From Bacillota bacterium (GTDB taxonomy: Bacteria; Bacillota; Bacilli; ZCTH02-B2), in NCBI GenBank assembly GCA_017577895.1, contig PKQY01000046.1, forward strand, positions 1 to 14,851: DNA of 14,851 nucleotides, in the 5' to 3' direction. A program made the position numbers and the translations under genes. The notes under the pieces were generated by a model. That model searched no databases. It saw only the letters and a list, made by a program, of their open reading frames with translations, and had not been told where the DNA came from. Positions 7,406 to 14,284 of this stretch are shown one piece after another; position 1 is the first letter of the stretch; every line of letters starts with the position of its first letter.

Positions 7406-10400
7406 TCACGTTCTCGTCTCATCTTCATCTTCTTTCCCGGTCGATGTCTTGCCGGAACGGGTGCCGTCGGCATCGGCCCCGGCCTCACCCGTCTCCTCTG
7501 CCGCCGCCACTTGCCGGGCTGCTGCCGCCGGTTCCGGCAGGCTGGCCTGGCTGTCGGGCGTCCCGTCATCGCGCCGGCGCCGGAACGCCTTCCGCAGACG
7601 GCCGCGCAACCGGGTGAAAAAGCCTTCCGCCAAGCTGTACACCGCCGGCACGAGGACGAGGGTGATCAGCGTCGATACCAAGAGACCGTAGATGACGACC
7701 ACCGCCAACGGCCGCATCGTCTCCGACGACTCGCCGCCGAAGTAGGCAAAGGGCACCAGCACCAAGTTGGTGGTCAACATCGTCATCAAAATGGGCCGCA
7801 ACCGCACCGGCCCCGCCGCCAAGAGCGCCTCGTCCCGCCCGTAACCGGCCCGCCGCAGTTGGTTCGTATAATCCACCAGCACAATGGCGTTGTTCATGAC
7901 AATCCCGATGAGCATCAACAGCCCGATCAAGGCCGTCACGCTGACGGGGATGCCGTGGGTGAACAAGCCCAAGATGGCGCCGACGAACGTGGGCGGCAAG
8001 CAGAACATGATGACGAACGGCTGGAAGAACGACTCGAACTGCGCCGCCATGATCATGTAAATCAAGAGAATGGCCAACACGATGGCAATGGCCAGCGACT
8101 GGAACGATTCGGCCATCTGTTCGGCTTCGCCGCCCATATTCCACTCCACGCCTTTCGGGAGAGACACCCCTTGCATGGTTTGGGCGATGGCCGCCATCAC
8201 CTCGCCCAGCGGGCGTTCTCCCGTCAATTGGAACGTCAGGCGGAGTTGCCGTTGCCCCTCGCTGCGGGCAATGGAGATCGGCGCCCCTTCCGTCACCACC
8301 TCCGCCACGTCCCCCAGGCTCACCAACGCGCCGGTGGACGTGCGCAACGTCAGATTCTCCAGGTTGGCATACTCGAGCTTGTACTCCGGCGGCAACATGA
8401 GGCGGACATCCAGTTCATCCTCGCCGTCGCGGACCACCGTCACCGTCTTGCCGCCAAAGGCGGCCTGCACCGCGGTCTGGACTTCCGCCGGCGAAATGCC
8501 GTAGACCGCCGCCTTTTGCCGATCCAAATAAACCGCCACTTCCGGCCGGGCCGCTTCCATGCTGCTTTCCACACTGGCCACGCCGGGAACGTTCTCCAGG
8601 ATGGACACCAGTTCGTCATTCAGTTCTTCCAGCATTTCCGGATCCTGGGCGGTGACGTTCAACTGCAGACCCGAACCGCCGGCGGCCATCATGTCGGTGT
8701 TGATGGACAGCTCAATGCCCGGAATGTGCCGGGCCTGCTCGCGGAAATCGTTCATCACTTGTTGCGTGCTCCGCTCCCGTTCCTCCAACGGCTTCATCAT
8801 CACGTACACCGTCGCCGTATTGGAACTGGTGATGCCGGTCAGCTCCGTATTGGGCGTGCCGCCGACGGAACTGGCCACCATATCCACTTCCGGAAAATCC
8901 AGCAAAATGGCTTCCAACTGCCGGACCACTTGCAACGTCTCATCCAGCTTGGTGGACGGCGGCAACGTGACCGAAACGCTGGCCTGTCCGCCGTCGGATT
9001 CGGGAATAAACTCCGCTCCAATGACAGGGACGAGGGCGAAAGACCCGATCAGCAACACAAAGGAGACAATGACCACCGTCCAGCGATGATTCAAGCTCCA
9101 CCGCAAAATCCGGCGGTACACCATTTCCAGGCGGGCAATGGCGTGTTGAAACCGGGCCGCCGGCCGGAAACGCCGTACCCGCCGCCCGCCGGTCCCTTCA
9201 GCCGTATCGGCACCCGGCTCTTCATGGCCTGGCAGGCCTGCTTTCCCGAGAAAGCGAGACGCAAGCATGGGCACAAAGGTGATGGCGCCGAACCACGCCG
9301 CCACGTGGGAGAAAATAACGGCCAACGCCATGGGACCAAACAGAACCGTTGCCAATCCGCCGGCGAAGAGCATCGGGAAAAACACCGAGATTTGCGCCAA
9401 TGCCGAGGCGGTGACGGCCGCCGTCACTTCCTTGGCGCCGATGGTAGCCGCTTCCGCTCCTTGCTTGCCGCTCATCCGGTGGCGGTGGATGCTCTCGATG
9501 ACGACGATGGCGAAGTCGACCAGCGACCCCATCCCGATCAACAGCCCGCCCAGCGACAGCAGGTTGATGGACTCGCCGGCGGCGGCCATGAACGTAAACG
9601 TGGCAATGACCGACACCGGAAGCATTAAGCCGACCACCAACGTCGTGCGCCAGCTGCCCAAGAACAAATACAAAATGATGATGGCGATAATGCCGCCCAA
9701 CAGCCCGTGCTCCACGACATTGCGGATGGAAGCATTGATGTAGTCGGCCGTATCGTAGACGGTCTGCAACGTCACCCCCTCGGGCAACGCGGCGGCCAGG
9801 CGTTCGAGTTCCTCCTTGACGCCTTTCGACACGTTCACCGTGTTGCCGCCGGAGGTTTTCATCACGTTCAGCTGCACGAAGGGTTCGCCGTTCAAATACG
9901 CGTACTGGGTTTGCTCGGCGAAATTGAGCTTCACGTCCGCCAAGTGGGACAACTGAATGCTCCCGCCGGCCGGCAAGGCAATTTGCACCTGCTGAACGTC
10001 TTCCAGCGACGACAACTGGGCATCAAACCGAATCGCCAGCTCCTGGCTGCCCCGCTCCACCGAACCGGAAGAAGCCAGCAAGTTGTTCCCGGCCAACTGC
10101 TGCGCCACATATCCGGGCGTCAATCCGTATTCGGTCAATTTGTCCGGGTCCAGCACGACCTGAATCTCTTCCGTCAAACCGCCGGCAATGGCCACCGAAG
10201 CGACCCCGTCCACTTTCCGCAAAGCGGGTTCAATCTGGTCTTCGGCAATGGCCTGGAGCTCCTCCAGCGGCCGCTCCCCGCTCAATCCGAGCATCATCAC
10301 CGGCATCGAGTTGGGGTCAATTTGGAGCACCAGCGGTTCATTGGCCCCATCGGGCAACATGGCCTTGATGCGGTTCACCTGTTTTTGCAAATCCAGCTGG

Positions 10401-10711
10401 GCTTTGTCCATGTCGGTGCCCCAGTCGAACATGACGACGACCAGGGATGAACCGGTCTGGGAAATGGACTCCACCGTGTCGACCCGGTTCAATGTGCCGA
10501 CCATGTCCTCGATGGGCTTGGTCACCATGCTTTCCACGACTTCCGGCGACGCGCCGGGATACGACGTGACGACCACCGCCACCGGCAATTCCATGTCCGG
10601 CATGAGGTCCACCGGCAGCCCCGGGAGCAGAATGGCGCCAATCAACACCATGCCGACGATGACCATCGTGATGAATACCGGCCGTCTGACAGAAAAATCC
10701 ACCATGTTCAC
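7406..10711 (-). CDS. RND-family efflux transporter (AcrB/SwrC type)
   Basis: A 1101-residue inner-membrane proton-driven exporter of the hydrophobe/amphiphile (AcrB/AcrD/AcrF) class. It has the usual twofold plan: TM1 at about 12-31, a large extracytoplasmic loop to about 330, TM2-6 at about 335-487, TM7 at about 543-563, a second large loop to about 868, and TM8-12 at about 870-1027. Family motifs include FSVRRPVF at the start and AQFESFFQPF at 890-899. In TM4 the acidic proton-relay pair is D399-F400 (SLVDF), not Asp-Asp, and the TM10 lysine position reads MNNA. A basic/acidic loop (about 490-530) and a charged C-terminal tail (1035-1101) extend the core. The GTG start at 10709-10711 overlaps the stop of the upstream gene by 4 nt, so the two are coupled. 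Bacillus SwrC, a surfactin-resistance exporter, is a known Gram-positive relative; the substrate here is unknown. Confidence 0.94.
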   Translation of the reverse strand: MNMVDFSVRRPVFITMVIVGMVLIGAILLPGLPVDLMPDMELPVAVVVTSYPGASPEVVESMVTKPIEDMVGTLNRVDTVESISQTGSSLVVVMFDWGTDMDKAQLDLQKQVNRIKAMLPDGANEPLVLQIDPNSMPVMMLGLSGERPLEELQAIAEDQIEPALRKVDGVASVAIAGGLTEEIQVVLDPDKLTEYGLTPGYVAQQLAGNNLLASSGSVERGSQELAIRFDAQLSSLEDVQQVQIALPAGGSIQLSHLADVKLNFAEQTQYAYLNGEPFVQLNVMKTSGGNTVNVSKGVKEELERLAAALPEGVTLQTVYDTADYINASIRNVVEHGLLGGIIAIIILYLFLGSWRTTLVVGLMLPVSVIATFTFMAAAGESINLLSLGGLLIGMGSLVDFAIVVIESIHRHRMSGKQGAEAATIGAKEVTAAVTASALAQISVFFPMLFAGGLATVLFGPMALAVIFSHVAAWFGAITFVPMLASRFLGKAGLPGHEEPGADTAEGTGGRRVRRFRPAARFQHAIARLEMVYRRILRWSLNHRWTVVIVSFVLLIGSFALVPVIGAEFIPESDGGQASVSVTLPPSTKLDETLQVVRQLEAILLDFPEVDMVASSVGGTPNTELTGITSSNTATVYVMMKPLEERERSTQQVMNDFREQARHIPGIELSINTDMMAAGGSGLQLNVTAQDPEMLEELNDELVSILENVPGVASVESSMEAARPEVAVYLDRQKAAVYGISPAEVQTAVQAAFGGKTVTVVRDGEDELDVRLMLPPEYKLEYANLENLTLRTSTGALVSLGDVAEVVTEGAPISIARSEGQRQLRLTFQLTGERPLGEVMAAIAQTMQGVSLPKGVEWNMGGEAEQMAESFQSLAIAIVLAILLIYMIMAAQFESFFQPFVIMFCLPPTFVGAILGLFTHGIPVSVTALIGLLMLIGIVMNNAIVLVDYTNQLRRAGYGRDEALLAAGPVRLRPILMTMLTTNLVLVPFAYFGGESSETMRPLAVVVIYGLLVSTLITLVLVPAVYSLAEGFFTRLRGRLRKAFRRRRDDGTPDSQASLPEPAAAARQVAAAEETGEAGADADGTRSGKTSTGKEDEDETRT

Positions 10712-12036
10712 GGTGTCGTCACCTCGACGCGGTCGCCGTCTTTGAGCAAGTGCTGCCCTTTGACGACTACTTGTTCACCGGCTTGCAATCCGGACAACAC
10801 TTCCACTTTTTCGGAGGTCATCCGGCCGATTTTTACCGTCCGCTCTTCCACGACGCCGTCTTTATACACCATCACCCGGCCGCGTCCCGCCTCGGCACTT
10901 TCCATGTACGCGGCGGTCGGCATGAGCAGCCGCTTCTCGGCTCCCTGTTCCGGAATGAAGACACTGGCCGTCATCCCCGAAGCCAACCGCTCATCGGGAT
11001 TGGGAACCTCCACTTTCAGCAAATAGGTCCGGCTGCCCGGATTGGGCGTCATATCTTTGGACCGCACGCGGCCGCTGTACGTCTTCCCTTGTACTTCCAC
11101 TTTCACCTCTTGGCCGATCTGCACTTTCGGATACACATTCTCCGGCAGCGGCACTTCCACGACGGCCGGATCCATGTCCACAATGGTCAACAGCGGCATG
11201 CCTGCCGTCGCCATGGCCCCGACCACCGCGTTGATGGCAGCGACCCGACCGTCCACCGGCGCGGTGATCCGCGTATTTTCCAACTGCTGGCGTGCCGCCG
11301 CCAAACCGGCTTCCGCCTGTTGCAACTGGGCTTGCGCACTCTTCACCGCCGTCTTGCGCTCGGCCTGCAACTGGGTTTTGCGGGCCAGCCGCAAGGCTTC
11401 TTTTGCGCTTTCATAGCCGCCTTGCGCCTGTTTGTACGCGGCTTCCGCCTGGTTCAAACCGAGTTTGGCCTGTTCCAGTTGTTGCTGGGATGCCAAGCCC
11501 GCTTCATATAATTGCCGCACCCGTTCATAGTCGGCTTTGGCGTTTTCCAACGCCGTCTTGGCCGTGTTCAGCTGCGCCTCGGCCTGCTCCACGCCCCGCT
11601 TCGCCTGGGCGTATGCATTGGCCGTGTTCAAAATCTGGGTCTGGGCTTGCTCCCGCGCCATCTCCAGCGCCGCCCGGGCCGCGGCCACACCGGCTTCCGC
11701 CTGGGCCACCTGGCTGCGGATGTCCGAGTCATCCAGCTGCACCAACAAATCGCCTTTTTTCACTACATCCCCTACGTTGACGGCGATTTGTTCCACTTTT
11801 CCGGACAGCTTGGGCAGGACATCCACTTGCGTGTCCCCCTTCACTTGTCCGGACAAACGCACCCCTTGTTCCAACACGCCTTCCTCCACCGTCGCCAACA
11901 CGACGGCCGGCAACGGCGCTTCCGTCGCCGTTTCCTCCTGTTGGGCATTGCAAGCGGTCAAAAACAAAAAAACGCACAGCAATCCCGATACCGTCTTCAG
12001 CCAATGCTTGCGAGATTTTCCTGGAACCCCCGCCAC
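10708..12036 (-). CDS. RND efflux membrane-fusion protein (HlyD/AcrA family), lipoprotein
   Basis: A 442-residue periplasmic-adaptor-type protein. A signal peptide ends in a lipobox L26-T27-A28-C29, so it should be lipid-anchored to the outer face of the membrane. It has the standard order: a beta-barrel/lipoyl start (about 45-105, with VLPKLSGKVEQIAVNVGDVVKKGDLLVQLD split around the hairpin), a long alpha-helical coiled hairpin (about 105-255), the second lipoyl half (ITAPVDGRVAAINAVVG, 257-273), then beta-barrel and membrane-proximal domains. The GTG start at 12034-12036 has AGGAGG 8 nt upstream. It is the first gene of the efflux operon and overlaps the RND gene by 4 nt. In Gram-negative bacteria the coiled hairpin docks to TolC; here it may contact wall-zone partners or only assist the pump. 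Confidence 0.94.
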   Translation of the reverse strand: MAGVPGKSRKHWLKTVSGLLCVFLFLTACNAQQEETATEAPLPAVVLATVEEGVLEQGVRLSGQVKGDTQVDVLPKLSGKVEQIAVNVGDVVKKGDLLVQLDDSDIRSQVAQAEAGVAAARAALEMAREQAQTQILNTANAYAQAKRGVEQAEAQLNTAKTALENAKADYERVRQLYEAGLASQQQLEQAKLGLNQAEAAYKQAQGGYESAKEALRLARKTQLQAERKTAVKSAQAQLQQAEAGLAAARQQLENTRITAPVDGRVAAINAVVGAMATAGMPLLTIVDMDPAVVEVPLPENVYPKVQIGQEVKVEVQGKTYSGRVRSKDMTPNPGSRTYLLKVEVPNPDERLASGMTASVFIPEQGAEKRLLMPTAAYMESAEAGRGRVMVYKDGVVEERTVKIGRMTSEKVEVLSGLQAGEQVVVKGQHLLKDGDRVEVTTP

Positions 12037-12069
12037 GCGTGGAACCTCCTGTCGTACCTCACAGATTTA

Positions 12070-12093
12070 GACTGACTGAACCGCCAGTCAGTC
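12070..12093. promoter_or_regulatory. TetR-type operator of the efflux operon
   Basis: A perfect inverted repeat: GACTGACTG, six bases, CAGTCAGTC. It lies just downstream of the predicted transcription start (about 12101) and upstream of the first start codon at 12036. Symmetric sites of this TGACTGA type are common for TetR/AcrR repressors, and a tetR gene sits at the end of the same operon. Binding is inferred. Confidence 0.8.
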
Positions 12094-12107
12094 CGAATAC
12101 AAACCAA

Positions 12108-12136
12108 ATTATACGGTAAGCAAATATAGGCGTCAA
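12108..12136 (-). promoter_or_regulatory. sigma-A promoter of the efflux operon
   Basis: On the minus strand TTGACG (12131-12136), a 17-nt spacer, and TATAAT (12108-12113) make a promoter very close to consensus. Upstream sequence (12137-12180) is A/T-rich and could act as an UP element. The start point would be near 12101, so the inverted repeat at 12070-12093 lies at about +8 to +31. The rest of the 313-nt stretch 12037-12349 holds only the cupin terminator and an AT-rich palindrome. Confidence 0.85.
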
Positions 12137-12211
12137 TAAATTATGAAAAAGGATTACAGATACTTTTAAACGTATGAGAATGAGCGGTTTTTATACGCCA
12201 TAATAAGGAGG

Positions 12212-12257
12212 AAAAAAACGTAAAAAATGCCCTGTCCCTATTAAATATGGGACGGGC
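12212..12257 (-). terminator. intrinsic terminator downstream of the cupin gene
   Basis: On the minus strand GCCC-GTCCC (12249-12257) pairs with GGGAC-A-GGGC (12229-12238), with a one-base bulge and a 10-nt loop. Two T-runs follow (plus-strand A-runs 12222-12227 and 12212-12218). It lies about 90 nt past the cupin stop and shields the efflux promoter from read-through. Confidence 0.8.
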
Positions 12258-12319
12258 CGCAACACACCTTTCCATCCATAAACATATGTACTTCTATACG
12301 TGCTGCTTGAGTTATGTAC

Positions 12320-12339
12320 CTTATATACTTTTATATAAG
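12320..12339. repeat. AT-rich perfect palindrome
   Basis: CTTATATA, four bases (CTTT), TATATAAG: 8-bp perfect arms, 10 nt after the cupin stop codon. No T-run follows on either strand, so it is not a standard terminator. It may stabilise the 3' end of the cupin mRNA or bind a protein; no role can be assigned. Confidence 0.5.
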
Positions 12340-12349
12340 TGTTTCTTGT

Positions 12350-12694
12350 CTAACGTCTTGGAGGAGCATAGATCAACAAGAAACGCAACGGTTCCGAACC
12401 GGCATTGTTCACTTCATGGATGGCGCCTCTCGGAACCCACACCGCATGACCGGCGGACAGCTCTGCCCGCTCCCCTTCAATCTCCACCTGCATTGTTCCT
12501 TCCAAAATATACATGACCTGCTCGCATTCATCGTGAAAATGAGGCAGGGACGAACCGCCGACTTTCATCTCGGCGACGATCACTTCCACATTTTCAATGC
12601 CGTCATCCAAGCCAACCAACCGGCGATTGAACGTCCTCCACCGTCCAGGAGAAACTTCATGTTCCGCCTCGCTCACATGGCGCCAATATCCCAT
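12350..12694 (-). CDS. small single-domain cupin protein
   Basis: A 114-residue protein that is almost entirely one cupin barrel. Motif 1 is PHFHDECEQVMYILEG (two His and one Glu for metal), and motif 2 is GHAVWVPRGAIHEVNN, which matches G(X)5PXG(X)2H(X)3N exactly and supplies the third His. All four usual metal ligands are therefore present. The ATG at 12692-12694 is chosen because AAGGAGG (12703-12709) lies 8 nt upstream; an upstream in-frame start would add a low-complexity leader. Cupins include dioxygenases, isomerases and sugar- or ligand-binding proteins, and this short form does not reveal which. It is a single-gene unit, divergent from the XRE regulator, with its own terminator. A weak promoter candidate (TTAGCA-16-TCTAAT, 12759-12786) lies upstream. 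Confidence 0.88.
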   Translation of the reverse strand: MGYWRHVSEAEHEVSPGRWRTFNRRLVGLDDGIENVEVIVAEMKVGGSSLPHFHDECEQVMYILEGTMQVEIEGERAELSAGHAVWVPRGAIHEVNNAGSEPLRFLLIYAPPRR

Positions 12695-12826
12695 GGATGA
12701 ATCCTCCTTCGTCGGCTTTTGGAACTTTGATCCGGACTTTGATTCAGGCCGCGAATGCATTAGACTACACAGATCGATTTTGCTAATCTGGTTTTAAAGA
12801 CACCCATGCCGGTATTTTGCCAAAAA

Positions 12827-12883
12827 ATCGTCTTTCGGAAACATTATATCGTCTTTTAGGATGAATATCAACTATAGGACGAT
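12827..12883. promoter_or_regulatory. repeated ATCGTCTTT-like sites between divergent cupin and XRE genes
   Basis: ATCGTCTTT occurs twice in direct orientation at 12827-12835 and 12848-12856, exactly 21 bp apart (two helix turns). An inverted related half-site, AGGACGAT, lies at 12876-12883. The sites sit upstream of the XRE-regulator start and fit an operator set for a helix-turn-helix dimer, most simply the XRE protein itself. No clear promoter hexamers could be fixed for the XRE gene. Confidence 0.45.
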
Positions 12884-12937
12884 CACATTCTTTCATTAAT
12901 GATACTACTGACTGTCTCAAAAATCGGGGGTGCCCTC

Positions 12938-13315
12938 ATGTCGGAACAACGACGATTGATTGGAAACCGCATCAAAAGCCGGCGGAAACAATTAGGTATC
13001 TCGCTTGGAGAGCTGGAAAAGCGGACGGGCATCACCAACAGCGCCCTGAGCAAGATCGAACGGGGACTGGTCGCCGTGTCGGCCGAAAATTTATACGCCA
13101 TCAGTCAAGCTTTGGACGTCTCCATTGAGTGGCTTTTGACCGGGGTGGACCGAGGTTTCGTCATCCAGGAAAAACCGTTTGGCTATCGGCCGGTGGCCAA
13201 TCCGGAATTGGTTGAAGCCATCGTGGACGACATACAAAAATTGCCCGTGGAAGACTTGCAGTTGTTGAAGACACTCGTGAGGAAACTATTGAAGGCCAAT
13301 GAAGCGGAAACGTGA
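12938..13315 (+). CDS. XRE-family helix-turn-helix transcriptional regulator
   Basis: A 125-residue DNA-binding protein. The HTH_3 (phage-repressor type) domain covers about residues 6-67: IGNRIKSRRKQLGIS, then LGELEKRTGITNSALSKIERG, then ENLYAISQALDVSIEWLLTG. The C-terminal half (about 70-125) is a short helical tail (LVEAIVDDIQKLPVEDLQLLKTLVRKLL) that may mediate dimerisation. The ATG at 12938 is preferred because GGGGGTG lies a few bases upstream and the HTH begins soon after; an ATG at 12899 has no ribosome site. It is divergent from the cupin gene and has its own terminator. Likely targets are its own promoter and perhaps the cupin gene, by position only. Confidence 0.88.
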   Translation: MSEQRRLIGNRIKSRRKQLGISLGELEKRTGITNSALSKIERGLVAVSAENLYAISQALDVSIEWLLTGVDRGFVIQEKPFGYRPVANPELVEAIVDDIQKLPVEDLQLLKTLVRKLLKANEAET

Positions 13316-13334
13316 AGAACGTTTGTCATAAATT

Positions 13335-13367
13335 AACCCTGTTCCCGATACACGGAAACAGGGTTTT
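13335..13367 (+). terminator. intrinsic terminator of the XRE-regulator gene
   Basis: AACCCTGTT (13335-13343) pairs with AACAGGGTT (13357-13365), extended by two C-G pairs past a one-base bulge, and the stem runs into TTTT (13364-13367). It starts 19 nt after the regulator's stop codon. Confidence 0.85.
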
Positions 13368-13373
13368 CGCCGT

Positions 13374-13517
13374 CTCCAATTTCCTCACTTCGCCGGCCAC
13401 CACGCTAAAGCCCCGGCCCATTTCCCCGGCCGGGGACGACTCAATGGCCGCATTCAGACCCAACATGTTCGTCTGCTCGGAAATCTCCCGGATGAACATC
13501 GAAATTTTTATCGTTTG
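13374..13517 (-). pseudogene. fragment of a methyl-accepting chemotaxis protein signalling domain
   Basis: The minus-strand frame encodes FIREISEQTNMLGLNAAIES, then SPAGEMGRGFSVVAGEVRKLE. This is the highly conserved hairpin tip of the MCP signalling domain, the part that binds CheA and CheW (usual form: I(R/D)xIAxQTNLLALNAAIEAARAGExGRGFAVVAxEVRKLA). About 48 codons remain, in one frame. Both ends are gone: the left end runs into the XRE terminator and the right end meets an unrelated permease fragment. No receptor, HAMP or membrane part is present, so it is a remnant and not a gene. Confidence 0.82.
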
Positions 13518-13543
13518 CGGCCCACATATCATGGATCCAACCG

Positions 13544-14043
13544 GACAGACACCTAAAAGCAAAGGTGGGCATCGTCATCCCCAACGACTTTTCCGACCGG
13601 TTAAAACGAGGAAAAAACGTCCCGGTTCTGACCATCATTGACGGCAGCAATATGCTCTTCTCCAATTCCGCCTCTTCCATCTGCCCTTCCGCGGGGAGAC
13701 GCTCCCGGCCGTTGTGCTGTTGGCCTGATTCACCTTCGCCCTGGCAGGAATCGAGTACGCGGCCAGCCTCTTTTCCCCACAACCAGGTCCAGACCATCCA
13801 AGCAACGATGTTAATTGCCGTTCCATCGTTTTTGCTCTCGGGTTTCACCTGGCCGTTTGAAGCCATACCAAAACTTTTATCTTGGCTCGGCCACTGCCTG
13901 CCGCTGACGTACTTCGTCGGCGGTGTCCATGAGAGCTTCGTGAAAGGGCACGGATGGGACATAATCTTGCGGACTGCGCCATCTTGACGCTCATGGAATT
14001 GGCGAGTTACCTCGCCGTCTTCCTCCTGACGCTGCGCCGGTGG
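13544..14043 (+). pseudogene. degraded ABC-2 type transporter permease
   Basis: Four pieces of an ABC-2 membrane subunit can be read in order. Piece A (about 13553-13670) has KVGIVIPNDFSDRLKRGKNV and LTIIDGSNM, the extracytoplasmic part before the second membrane segment. Piece B (about 13672-13774, next frame) has LFHLPFRGETLPAVVLLA, a TGA stop at 13726-13728, then FTFALAGIEY. Piece C (about 13779-13966, frame of A) has NQVQTIQATMLIAVPSFLLS, GFTWPFEAIP and LPLTYFVGG, the most conserved part of the family. Piece D (about 13966-14043, frame of B) has MELASYLAVFLLTLRRW, the last membrane helix and C-terminus. The B-to-C shift fits one extra C in the run 13775-13778. Between A and B roughly 100 residues seem to be missing compared with full-length relatives, and the start is also absent. 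The gene cannot make a working permease. Confidence 0.8.
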
Positions 14044-14143
14044 ACAGGTCTTCCAGCCCGACAACGTCGTATCCGCTCACTCGCAGCACCTTCATCGCGT
14101 GGCTGCCGATGTATCCGGCGCCACCGGTCACCAATACACACAT
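14036..14143 (-). pseudogene. galE: 5' fragment of a galE-like UDP-glucose 4-epimerase gene
   Basis: From an ATG at 14141-14143, with AAGGAGAT (14153-14160) 9 nt upstream, the minus strand encodes MCVLVTGGAGYIGSHAMKVL, then RVSGYDVVGLEDLSTG. This is the first Rossmann beta-alpha-beta unit of GalE, with the NAD-binding GGAGYIG motif. After 36 codons the homology stops at the junction with the ABC-2 permease C-terminus (about 14036-14043). The ribosome site and start are intact, so a short non-functional peptide could still be made. The related NAD-sugar epimerase and dehydratase families share this start, so the galE label is likely and not certain. Confidence 0.78.
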
Positions 14144-14246
14144 GTTCGCATCATCTCCTTGCATCCTTTTCCGTCCCGATTCCAGCCTGACACTATGGAA
14201 TATACCATTCTAAAACAGAAGCCATGCACTGATAGACTCGCCGCCC

Positions 14247-14273
14247 AAACAAAAAGCCCCCTCTTCAGGGGGC
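14247..14273 (-). terminator. intrinsic terminator after the truncated hypothetical gene
   Basis: On the minus strand GCCCCCT (14267-14273), a 4-nt loop and AGGGGGC (14256-14262) make a strong 7-bp stem followed by TTTTTGTTT. It lies 11 nt past the stop codon at 14285-14287. Confidence 0.92.
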
Positions 14274-14284
14274 GAAACGCCTGC

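Noticed and set aside
7511..9628. A 705-codon open frame on the plus strand
   Set aside because: It is antisense to the RND pump, with His/Arg/Gln-rich shadow composition and no motif; the pump on the minus strand is unmistakable.
12205..12211. AAGGAGG ribosome-site-like sequence on the plus strand
   Set aside because: The next ATG is 15 nt away and opens only a five-codon frame that runs into the cupin terminator. The A-run after it is the T-run of that terminator on the other strand.
12247..12700. Small plus-strand frames across the cupin terminator and gene
   Set aside because: They have no ribosome site, unlikely composition and lie opposite the cupin gene and its terminator.
12695..12760. 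Longer N-terminus for the cupin protein
   Set aside because: The extra 22 codons are Ser/Lys-rich and contain the AAGGAGG ribosome site that serves the ATG at 12692-12694.
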